A stretch of DNA of 8,276 nucleotides from positions 1 through 8,276 of the forward strand of contig JADHYG010000045.1 of the NCBI GenBank assembly GCA_016782545.1, given 5' to 3'. This document shows, piece by piece, positions 1-3,765 of the stretch. Below the pieces are notes generated by a model. It ran no database searches, was not told the origin of the DNA, and worked only from the letters and a program-made list of their open reading frames with translations. Numbering within the stretch: the stretch's first letter is position 1; each line of letters begins with the position of its first letter. The position numbers and the translations under genes are program-made. The stretch comes from Candidatus Microgenomates bacterium (GTDB taxonomy: Bacteria > Patescibacteria > Microgenomatia > JADHYG01).

Positions 1-5
1 GTTAG

Positions 6-27
6 TCCTTTACATCGTTGTAAAGGA
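6..27 (-). terminator. Hairpin downstream of the LysM gene
   Basis: A perfect 9-bp inverted repeat (TCCTTTACA at 6-14, TGTAAAGGA at 19-27) with a 4-nt loop lies about 24 nt past the stop of the minus-strand LysM gene. Its position suits transcription termination or mRNA 3'-end protection. There is no T-tract after it on the minus strand, so it is not a classical intrinsic terminator. Confidence 0.4.
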
Positions 28-50
28 TTGGGTCCAAGGGTGGGAGGGTC

Positions 51-815
51 TTACGGGTCTGGTTTCCCCCACCAGTCAGCGAAGTCCACCTCAGGGTTGA
101 GCGGTCTCGAGAGCAGCAGGCCTCTGCCAGACCAGCCGACGGAGAACTCGTCGCCGTCGACCAACAAGTAGATGCACGGGTTGTTCCCATCGCATCTCAG
201 GCGGAGAATGCGCGACTCCACCTTGGTCTGATCGCTGGCGGACAGCTCACGGATCCAATCCAAGCTCCCCCACATGAGCCTCTGGGCCGGCTTGGCCACC
301 GCAATCCGCGCCGGGATGACCTGGCGATACTGGTAGCCATAGTTGGTATTGGCCTCGAACAAGCGGTCGAGCTTGTTGATGGCGGTGTAGGGCAGAACCT
401 CGTAGGGGTTCAGAATGGCCACGATGTCAGTGGTGTTCACCGTCTCGCATGGCGCGAATTGGCCGACGTTGATCTCATCCTCAACTCGGCCGCATGTACC
501 GGTCGCCGCCGCCGGTGCCGCTGGTGCCGCCGTGGCGCTGGGGATGAGGAGCTTCCACCCAGGCCGGATCAGGCCGGGGTTCTGGATCAGGGCAAAACTG
601 GAATCCTCGGCGTGTTTGGCATTGGTGGCCAGGACGATGGCCACATAGTCTCTGCCGTTGCCGAGGTACTTCTCCGCCAGGGTCCAGAGGTTATCACCCG
701 GTTTGACAGTGTAGGTCAGCTCGTTCTGGGCCGGCGGGCCAGCGCTGGCCGTGCCCACCCCGGTCAGTAGTATGGCGAGCACAATGAACAGATTGATGAT
801 CGTCTTCCTAAACAT
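51..815 (-). CDS. Exported LysM-domain protein
   Basis: A 254-aa protein predicted to be secreted and to bind peptidoglycan or a related glycan through one LysM domain. Residues 1-25 form a signal peptide (basic start, hydrophobic core, ASA/G cleavage site). LysM spans about 35-92, opening YTVKPGDNLW and closing with GLIRPGWKLLIP. An Ala/Pro linker (93-104) leads to a ~150-aa C-terminal part that I do not recognise. It has four cysteines (108, 123, 218, 224) that could form two disulfides. No catalytic motif was identified, so an enzymatic role is not claimed. The ATG is fixed by a GGAGGAGG site 6 nt upstream. GC-rich codons (GCC, CTG, CGG) and this ribosome site contrast with the AT-rich, mostly SD-less genes to the right, so the gene is a likely transfer or belongs to a different source sequence. 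LysM, signal peptide and start are well supported; the biological role is not. Confidence 0.85.
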   Translation of the reverse strand: MFRKTIINLFIVLAILLTGVGTASAGPPAQNELTYTVKPGDNLWTLAEKYLGNGRDYVAIVLATNAKHAEDSSFALIQNPGLIRPGWKLLIPSATAAPAAPAAATGTCGRVEDEINVGQFAPCETVNTTDIVAILNPYEVLPYTAINKLDRLFEANTNYGYQYRQVIPARIAVAKPAQRLMWGSLDWIRELSASDQTKVESRILRLRCDGNNPCIYLLVDGDEFSVGWSGRGLLLSRPLNPEVDFADWWGKPDP

Positions 816-821
816 TTGTTG

Positions 822-829
822 CCTCCTCC
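822..829 (-). promoter_or_regulatory. Strong Shine-Dalgarno site of the LysM gene
   Basis: On the minus strand GGAGGAGG sits 6 nt before the ATG at 815. It is the only textbook ribosome binding site placed ahead of a gene in this window; most others have no room for one or show none. Confidence 0.85.
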
Positions 830-839
830 ACTTTTCCTA

Positions 840-1034
840 CCGTCTCACCGACGGCATTGTTACTTGCGATTCTTCGGGTTACCCCTACTCCTCGCTTTCA
901 CAATGTCAACAGCGTTTCGCTGCTGATTGGTTCCCTCTGCCTCACCGGCAGTTAGGCAACTCTCCTTTCCTAAGGGAAAGTTGCTTTCTTGGGGCGTTTC
1001 GCCCGGTCTTTCGACTCCATAGTCAATTCTATGG
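840..1034 (-). ncRNA. Candidate structured RNA / 5' leader, eight hairpins
   Basis: The ~195 nt upstream of the LysM gene fold, read on the minus strand, into a near-continuous series of hairpins. In order they are: CCATAG/CTATGG (1029-1034 with 1017-1022); GTC-GAAA-GAC (1006-1015); GGGCG-AAA-CGCCC (992-1004); CTTTCC-CTTA-GGAAAG inside GCAA/TTGC (956-984); CTGCC-GGTGA-GGCAG (937-951); CAGCG-AAA-CGCTG flanked by TCA/TGA (906-926); CATTGT/ACAATG enclosing GCGA/TCGC and GGG-GTAA-CCC (855-905); and CCGTC-GGTGA-GACGG (840-854). GAAA and GTAA are GNRA loops only on this strand, and two hairpins share the loop GGTGA, which favours a minus-strand RNA. It could be a long regulatory leader of the LysM mRNA or an independent ncRNA. 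It does not match the conserved cores of RNase P RNA, tmRNA or hammerhead that I looked for. No family is assigned. Confidence 0.4.
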
Positions 1035-1039
1035 CAAGA

Positions 1040-1121
1040 GGGATGAGTGGAAGCAAAACCACAATTTTTACTTTTTCATTTTTAGTTTTTAATTTATTGT
1101 GATTTCGCACCCACTCACCCC
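1040..1121. repeat. Large hairpin around four exact 7-nt-phased T5 tracts
   Basis: Positions 1040-1050 and 1111-1121 can pair over 10 of 11 bases (GGGATGAGTGG with CCACTCACCCC). Inside, CACAAT (1060-1065) pairs with ATTGTG (1096-1101). The apical part carries TTTTT at 1065, 1072, 1079 and 1086, exactly 7 nt apart. This is also where composition drops from GC-rich to AT-rich. Function unknown. Confidence 0.5.
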
Positions 1122-1171
1122 ATACCGATTAGGCAAAGAATAGTGGAGAATTATCAACCCCTTTTTGTTAT

Positions 1172-1256
1172 TTGTCAGCGATGGATTCTGCTGACAAGCG
1201 CAGGCAAGGATGAACCGCATGGTTCGTCCCTCTCCGCGCCTGTCAGCCCTGCTGAC
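1172..1256. repeat. Four alternating complementary blocks (switch-like)
   Basis: Four blocks alternate in orientation: TTGTCAGC (1172-1179), GCTGACAA (1190-1197), TGTCAGC (1241-1247) and GCTGAC (1251-1256). Neighbouring blocks can pair 1-2, 2-3 or 3-4, but only 1-2 plus 3-4, or 2-3 alone, at one time. The 2-3 pairing extends through GCGC/GCGC and encloses a second hairpin, GATGAACC-GCAT-GGTTCGTC (1209-1228). Such exclusive pairings are typical of attenuators and riboswitch expression platforms, but no T-tract or ligand-binding core was recognised. Confidence 0.5.
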
Positions 1257-1314
1257 TAAACTTTAGGAGGAGCTTGGCTCTGGATTTCTGGAGGTAGAGT
1301 GTTTATTATTTAGC

Positions 1315-1352
1315 TACCCAAAAACAGCGACGATCGTTCATGTTTTTGGGTA
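1315..1352. repeat. Perfect 12-bp inverted repeat
   Basis: TACCCAAAAACA (1315-1326) and TGTTTTTGGGTA (1341-1352) are perfect complements around a 14-nt loop that itself holds the palindrome ACGATCGT. It ends 6 nt before the first copy of the cassette repeat. No T-run follows on either strand, so it is not called a terminator. Confidence 0.65.
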
Positions 1353-1358
1353 TCTGAG

Positions 1359-1393
1359 CCTTTCACCCTAGAGGTGGAAAAGCTGTGCCGCCT
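1359..1393 (+). repeat. Cassette-flanking repeat, copy A (short)
   Basis: Shares a ~35-nt core with the copies at 1718 and 2317, including the hairpin element TTTCACC-CTAGA-GGTGG and the following GAAAAGCTGTGCCG. The match stops about 1393, so this copy lacks the right-hand 20 nt (TTGGTATTCGCTCGC...) of the other two. It lies just upstream of the coiled-coil gene at 1442. Confidence 0.75.
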
Positions 1394-1406
1394 GCCTCGT
1401 AAGCTA

Positions 1407-1435
1407 TTGACTATCCATTGTTTTCATGTTTTAAT
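1407..1435 (+). promoter_or_regulatory. Promoter of the coiled-coil gene at 1442
   Basis: TTGACT (1407-1412), a 17-nt spacer, then TTTAAT (1430-1435). The ATG at 1442 follows 6 nt after the -10 box, so transcription should begin at about the start codon (leaderless). The same TTGACT and geometry precede the paralogue at 3427. An inverted repeat CATGTTTT-AATA-AAAACATG (1425-1444) covers the -10 and the start codon. Confidence 0.6.
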
Positions 1436-1441
1436 AAAAAC

Positions 1442-1690
1442 ATGGTTGCTCAAAGGATGCTGACAGAAAAAGATGTTGACTATCTAGAACAAAGACTAAG
1501 AGATGTTTTTGCAACTAAGGATGAATTCACTAAATACCGCAGTGAATTGATTAACAAACTTGATAAAATTCTTCAAGAAATAGTTGCCAGTAGACAAGAA
1601 CAAGAAATTATTTCTCGTCACTCTTCTGATTATGAAGAAAGAATTTCTCTTCTTGAGAAAATTCATCCTCAAAGTCAACATCCTTCATAA
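1442..1690 (+). CDS. Small coiled-coil protein (paralogue of the gene at 3427)
   Basis: An 82-aa, highly charged, mostly helical protein with no membrane segment or signal peptide. Residues about 6-72 look like a coiled coil rich in E, K, R, L and I, followed by a short polar tail (HPQSQHPS). It shares MLT-E/Q-KD near the start, a TKDEF box (residues 25-29), an E-Q pair, a later R-x-S/SR-x-S segment and RI-x-LE near the end with the 3427 product, so the two are paralogues. Start: ATG 1442 is preferred because the promoter's -10 box ends 6 nt before it. ATG 1457 (MLTEKD...) would align better with the paralogue and is the alternative. TTG 1418 overlaps the promoter and is rejected. The gene sits alone between repeat copies A and B. 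Function unknown; an oligomerising adaptor is possible but unproven. Confidence 0.7.
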   Translation: MVAQRMLTEKDVDYLEQRLRDVFATKDEFTKYRSELINKLDKILQEIVASRQEQEIISRHSSDYEERISLLEKIHPQSQHPS

Positions 1691-1695
1691 ATCTT

Positions 1696-1717
1696 TAAAG
1701 TCTTTTTAAAGACTTTA
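1696..1717 (+). terminator. Hairpin after the coiled-coil gene
   Basis: TAAAGTCTTT (1696-1705) and AAAGACTTTA (1708-1717) form a perfect 10-bp inverted repeat starting 5 nt past the stop at 1690. At most 7-8 pairs are sterically usable. No T-run follows, because repeat copy B begins directly. It probably protects or ends the short transcript. Confidence 0.4.
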
Positions 1718-1772
1718 CCTTCCACCTTAGAGGTGGAAAAGCTGTGCCGTCTTTGGTATTCGCTCGCCAATT
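1718..1772 (+). repeat. Cassette-flanking repeat, copy B (55 nt)
   Basis: This 55-nt copy aligns without gaps to 2317-2371, differing at nine positions, all transitions (C/T or G/A). It opens with a hairpin (TTCCACC-TTAGA-GGTGGAA, 1720-1738), followed by GCTGTGCC and TTGGTATTCGCTCGC. It separates the coiled-coil gene from the hicB-hicA pair. Confidence 0.85.
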
Positions 1773-1782
1773 CCTCAATAAT

Positions 1783-1811
1783 TTGATCTTTTTTAATGGT
1801 TTTGATAAGAT
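1783..1811 (+). promoter_or_regulatory. Promoter of hicB-hicA
   Basis: TTGATC (1783-1788), a 17-nt spacer, then TAAGAT (1806-1811), with the hicB ATG 10 nt further on. This predicts a leader of only a few nt and explains the lack of a Shine-Dalgarno site. The -10 hexamer is identical to that of the gene at 3427. Confidence 0.5.
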
Positions 1812-1821
1812 AACCTTTACT

Positions 1822-2085
1822 ATGGAAAATAAAATTTTAACTTTACGCACGATCATTAAAAAAGACGGCAAATATTATCATGGTTTTGTTCCTTCTCTTT
1901 CTGGCTGTCATACTCAAGGCAAGACGATTGAAGAAACCAGAAAAAATTTAAGAAAAGCAATTTTGGTTTGGCTTGAAGCGCGCATTGCTCACAAGATGCC
2001 GATTCCTCAAGATGAAGGCTTGGAGTCATTAGAAACAATTGATCTTAGTTCCTTTTTTGTTTCCAGGACTTCTGCTTATGCCTAA
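1822..2085 (+). CDS. hicB: HicB-family antitoxin
   Basis: An 87-aa HicB-type antitoxin expected to bind and neutralise the HicA RNase encoded next to it. The partial RNase-H-like core is plain: strands at about 5-25 with YYHGFVPSLSGCHTQGKT (18-35), the family's F-x-P-x-L-x-G-x-x-T-x-G-x-T pattern, then a long helix with EETRKNLRKAILVWLEA (37-53). The C-terminus is short (IDLSSFFVSRTSAYA), and no helix-turn-helix or ribbon-helix-helix DNA-binding domain is visible, so how the operon is autoregulated is unclear. ATG 1822 is chosen because it follows the promoter and begins the conserved domain; a longer reading from GTG 1744 would translate the repeat. The gene overlaps hicA by 8 nt, so translation is probably coupled. 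Order is antitoxin first, the reverse of the E. coli hicAB operon. Confidence 0.85.
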   Translation: MENKILTLRTIIKKDGKYYHGFVPSLSGCHTQGKTIEETRKNLRKAILVWLEARIAHKMPIPQDEGLESLETIDLSSFFVSRTSAYA

Positions 2086-2305
2086 GATTCCGATCATTAC
2101 CGCCCGCAAGCTCATTAAAGTTTTAAAGAAGAAGGGCTTTGTTTATGATCGAACCAGAGGCAGTCATCAAGTCTATATTAGACTTCGTGACCGTTTAAGC
2201 ATCTCTATTCCTGTTCATCAAGGGCGCGATCTTGGCCGCGGGATTACTTTATCAATTCTTCAAGACGCCAAAATCAGCCCCAAGGAATTCTTTAAACTTC
2301 TTTAG
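2078..2305 (+). CDS. hicA: HicA-family mRNA interferase toxin
   Basis: A 75-aa HicA toxin with the double-stranded-RNA-binding-like fold. In this family such proteins cut mRNAs and tmRNA and stop growth until HicB binds. Visible features are TARKLIKVLKKKGF (helix 1, 8-21), the active-site strand with TRGSHQVY carrying the conserved catalytic His30, a strand with SISIPVHQG (41-49), and GITLSILQDAKISPKEFFKLL (55-75), the typical C-terminal helix. The length is usual for the family and all key residues are present, so it should be active. ATG 2078 overlaps the end of hicB; the TTG at 2039 would add 13 unrelated residues inside hicB and is rejected. Repeat copy C begins 12 nt after the stop, so the pair is bracketed by repeats on both sides. 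Confidence 0.88.
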   Translation: MPKIPIITARKLIKVLKKKGFVYDRTRGSHQVYIRLRDRLSISIPVHQGRDLGRGITLSILQDAKISPKEFFKLL

Positions 2306-2316
2306 TTTCCAATATA

Positions 2317-2371
2317 CCTTTCACCTTAGAGGTGGAAAAGTCACGCCACCCTTGGTATTCGCTCGCTAATT
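2317..2371 (+). repeat. Cassette-flanking repeat, copy C (55 nt)
   Basis: The third copy, full-length like copy B. It has the hairpin element TTTCACC-TTAGA-GGTGG and the right arm TTGGTATTCGCTCGCTAATT. The middle (TCACGCCACCC) differs from copy B by seven transitions. It follows hicA directly. Confidence 0.85.
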
Positions 2372-2522
2372 ACCCACGTTTTTAATCTCTAAGATACCGG
2401 AAAGCTGATAGGAAGAAGAAGAATTATACGAATTTAGGTCGCTGCAATTGTCAGAAAAACTCAAGAGGCTTTAGTGGGTCGCGACCTCACGAATCTATGC
2501 GAATAATGACTTTATTTTTTAC
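2372..2522. other. Gene-free spacer with palindromes, possibly a decayed gene
   Basis: No intact gene. It holds the 10-bp palindrome GGTCGCGACC (2477-2486) with an extra GGTCGC about 40 nt upstream. CCTCACGA (2485-2492) is complementary to TCGTGAGG (2534-2541) inside the end of the adjacent toxin gene. Short coding-like stretches (EEEELYEFRSLQLSEKLKRL in one frame, VGRDLTNLCE in another) have no start and are in different frames, so a decayed gene is possible but not shown. Confidence 0.35.
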
Positions 2523-2771
2523 CTAAACCTTTGTCGTGAGGCCAATGCTTAAAAGATAAATGTTTTTATCCTCTTTTTTTAAAGAAAATCTGTAGTGGTA
2601 GTCTACGCGGGCCTCCCAAACATTTTTTTCACCTTTTATCTTCTTATTATGAAGTGATGGATAGAAAAAATCAGTAACTAATAATTTTATCTGTTTTTGG
2701 AATTTCTTTTTTGTCTTTTGGGAAAGCCGCTTGAGGTCTTTTTTAAAGCCTTCAGTTTCATGGATAATCAT
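2523..2771 (-). CDS. RelE/ParE-family toxin
   Basis: An 82-aa basic protein with the RelE/ParE toxin layout: an N-terminal strand and two helices (FKKDLKRLSQKTKKKFQKQIKLL, 9-31), then a sheet with KIKGEKNVWEARVDYHYRF (44-62) and IYLLSIGLTT (71-80). The W-E-A-R-V-x-x-x-Y-R pattern (Arg55, Arg61) is the family hallmark. The last strand normally ends in G-x-H-x-x-V/Y; here it reads GLTTKV, without the His. The gene may therefore be a ParE-like gyrase inhibitor or a weakened RelE-like ribosome-dependent RNase; the sequence does not decide. The start overlaps the stop of the upstream antitoxin by 4 nt (ATGA), so translation is coupled. Family assignment is from motif recognition only. Confidence 0.75.
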   Translation of the reverse strand: MIIHETEGFKKDLKRLSQKTKKKFQKQIKLLVTDFFYPSLHNKKIKGEKNVWEARVDYHYRFSLKKEDKNIYLLSIGLTTKV

Positions 2772-3004
2772 GCTCTTGTTTCTAAATCTTTGAGATAATC
2801 ATCAACTGACTTAAAAGTTTCAAACTTCTTTTCTTCAATTTCCTGGAGACCTCTTTTAATCGACCACTGCCACCACTCAGCAGAACCATAAGGAGGAGCT
2901 GTTTCCAGTTTTTCCCTCACGATGGCAAGTTCTTCTTTAACTGCTTTTAAAGTCTTGAGAATTTCCGTGATTGCACTAGTGTTGACGGCGATTGTTTGTG
3001 TCAT
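2768..3004 (-). CDS. Antitoxin partner of the RelE/ParE toxin
   Basis: A 78-aa protein placed directly upstream of the toxin, overlapping it by 4 nt, which is the standard antitoxin-first order. Residues 11-35 form an amphipathic helix (AITEILKTLKAVKEELAIVREKLET) likely to dimerise. GSAEWWQWSIKRGLQEIEEKKFETFKSVDDYLKDL (40-74) resembles the toxin-binding tail of antitoxins that wrap around RelE/ParE toxins. No clear ribbon-helix-helix DNA-binding domain is visible, so autoregulation of its strong promoter is not obvious. The ATG at 3004 lies 8 nt from a perfect -10 box, so the mRNA is nearly leaderless. The role rests mainly on gene order and the toxin call. Confidence 0.7.
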   Translation of the reverse strand: MTQTIAVNTSAITEILKTLKAVKEELAIVREKLETAPPYGSAEWWQWSIKRGLQEIEEKKFETFKSVDDYLKDLETRA

Positions 3005-3012
3005 ATAGCCAT

Positions 3013-3041
3013 ATTATATCTAGGCTTCATGGCTTTGTCAA
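3013..3041 (-). promoter_or_regulatory. Perfect consensus promoter of the RelE/ParE module
   Basis: On the minus strand TTGACA (3036-3041), a 17-nt spacer and TATAAT (3013-3018) match the sigma-70 consensus at all 12 positions. The antitoxin ATG begins 9 nt after the -10 box, predicting a leader of 0-3 nt. It is the strongest-looking promoter in the window. Confidence 0.85.
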
Positions 3042-3095
3042 AGCAGTAAAAATTCTTCCTAGCAATTTTCCGGCATCTTAAGAGATATTTTATTT

Positions 3096-3129
3096 TTTCA
3101 CTACAGCACTATGTAGTGTAGTAGTGAAA
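3096..3129. repeat. Hairpin 1 of the 3096-3409 chain
   Basis: TTTCACTAC (3096-3104) pairs with GTAGTGAAA (3121-3129), and CACTA (3107-3111) with TAGTG (3114-3118). The two are separated only by a 2-nt internal loop on each side, giving an almost continuous stem of about 14 pairs with a 2-nt nominal loop. Confidence 0.6.
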
Positions 3130-3136
3130 GAATTTT

Positions 3137-3246
3137 CCTGTCCCATAGAAATCTTAGCACTCGAACCCGTTTGACGGGTCTCGTGCTGCGATTTTCAGGG
3201 ACAGGTCTATGTAAGCCAAACTTCCAGTTTGGCAACATAGCCCTGT
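3137..3246. repeat. Hairpins 2 and 3 of the chain, mutually exclusive
   Basis: Hairpin 2: CCTGTCCC (3137-3144) with GGGACAGG (3198-3205), enclosing AGCAC/GTGCT and ACCCGT-TTG-ACGGGT (3165-3179). Hairpin 3: GCCAAAC-TTCCA-GTTTGGC (3215-3233) inside CTATGT/ACATAG (3207-3212, 3235-3240), extendable by ACAGG (3201-3205) with CCTGT (3242-3246). The extension of hairpin 3 uses the same ACAGG that closes hairpin 2, so they compete. ACATAG can also pair forward with CTATGT at 3251-3256. This is the kind of alternative folding seen in regulatory leaders. Confidence 0.6.
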
Positions 3247-3266
3247 ATGCCTATGTCAATGTACTT

Positions 3267-3317
3267 AAGAATTTTTCTTTTCCCAAAGGCTTTTCTTTGA
3301 GAAAAAAGAAAATTCTT
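3267..3317. repeat. Hairpin 4 of the chain, long arms
   Basis: A left arm (3267-3288, AAGAATTTTTCTTTTCCCAAAG) and a right arm (3295-3317, CTTTG...AAAATTCTT) pair along nearly their full length around the 6-nt loop GCTTTT, with a few mismatches. It is the longest stem in the chain and AT-rich. Confidence 0.6.
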
Positions 3318-3332
3318 TTTTCTGAAGTTTTT

Positions 3333-3409
3333 AGCCCCAGAATTGGGCTCCGACGCAATTATGTAATCGGAGTCTAATTCTAAAGCCAAGCTTGACTTCA
3401 TTTAGAATT
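3333..3409. repeat. Hairpins 5-7 of the chain, leading into a promoter
   Basis: AGCCC/GGGCT (3333-3337, 3345-3349), CTCCGA/TCGGAG (3348-3353, 3367-3372, sharing two nt with the previous stem) and AATTCTAAA/TTTAGAATT (3376-3384, 3401-3409). The loop of the last one (3385-3400) contains the -35 box TTGACT of the gene at 3427, so hairpin extrusion or a bound protein could affect promoter access. Confidence 0.5.
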
Positions 3410-3420
3410 TTGATTAAGAT
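3392..3420 (+). promoter_or_regulatory. Promoter of the coiled-coil gene at 3427
   Basis: TTGACT (3392-3397), a 17-nt spacer and TAAGAT (3415-3420), with the ATG 6 nt later: a leaderless arrangement identical in spacing to that of the paralogue at 1442. Confidence 0.65.
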
Positions 3421-3426
3421 AAAATT

Positions 3427-3672
3427 ATGTTGACTCAAAAAGACCTTAATGAAATTGAACAACTAATTAATGAACAGCTTAAAGAGAAGATTAAATTTCT
3501 TCCTACTAAAGATGAGTTTTATATTAAGATGGATGAGGTGATGGGTGAGTTAAAAGCCATTCGGGAAGAACAGACTCTTGTCACCGGTAGAATTTCAGAA
3601 CACACTGACATTCTTGAAGATCACGAAACAAGAATTGTTAAACTTGAACAAACTCCTCAAGTTACTCCCTAA
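3427..3672 (+). CDS. Small coiled-coil protein (paralogue of the gene at 1442)
   Basis: An 81-aa acidic, helical protein with no signal peptide or membrane segment. It begins MLTQKDLNEIEQLINEQL, continues with LPTKDEF (25-31, matching the TKDEF box of the 1442 product), a long charged helix (MDEVMGELKAIREEQTLVTGRISEH) and RIVKLEQ near the end. Heptad-like spacing of L, I and V suggests a coiled coil. The start is fixed by the promoter, since transcription should begin at about the ATG. The gene is preceded by about 310 nt of chained hairpins and followed by a bidirectional terminator, so it is a single-gene unit. Having two diverged copies 2 kb apart, each behind a hairpin-rich leader region, suggests that hairpins and gene work together, but no function is known to me. 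Confidence 0.75.
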   Translation: MLTQKDLNEIEQLINEQLKEKIKFLPTKDEFYIKMDEVMGELKAIREEQTLVTGRISEHTDILEDHETRIVKLEQTPQVTP

Positions 3673-3696
3673 TTTTCAAAGAACACTTTTTACTAA

Positions 3697-3724
3697 AAAA
3701 AGAGGCATATGACTGCCTCTTTTT
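3697..3724. terminator. Bidirectional intrinsic terminator between convergent genes
   Basis: GAGGCA (3702-3707) and TGCCTC (3714-3719) around the loop TATGAC, with A7 on the left (3695-3701) and T5 on the right. Read in either direction it gives a stable stem followed by U residues. It serves the plus-strand gene ending at 3672 and the minus-strand gene ending at 3766. Confidence 0.9.
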
Positions 3725-3765
3725 AGATTAAGGGGCAGAATTGAATGATTTGACACCCCTAATTT

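Noticed and set aside
415..770. Two plus-strand open frames (77 and 103 codons).
   Set aside because: They are antisense to the well-supported LysM gene; open frames are expected by chance in GC-rich DNA.
951..957. GTTAGGC, matching the core of an integron attC site.
   Set aside because: No partner RYYYAAC site at a fitting distance, and it is explained as part of two neighbouring hairpins. The cassette repeats at 1359, 1718 and 2317 do not contain it.
840..1034. Hammerhead ribozyme, because CGAAAC occurs twice on the minus strand.
   Set aside because: No CTGATGA box is present, and both CGAAAC copies are simple hairpin loops.
751..1092. Open frame of 113 codons on the plus strand.
   Set aside because: It runs over the start of the LysM gene and the hairpin region, has no ribosome site or promoter, and its product looks random.
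1265..1312. AGGAGG and TGGAGG followed by tiny reading frames (TTG at 1274, GTG at 1299), possible leader peptides.
   Set aside because: Spacing to the start codons is only 3-4 nt, the peptides are 4-7 residues without repeated regulatory codons, and no terminator follows.
1359..2371. CRISPR array, from three similar repeats.
   Set aside because: Intervals are about 360 and 600 nt and contain genes; there are no short regular spacers or cas genes.
3171..3401. Open frames of 68 and 64 codons on opposite strands.
   Set aside because: Both lie over the hairpin chain, and their mirrored residues reflect the inverted repeats rather than proteins.
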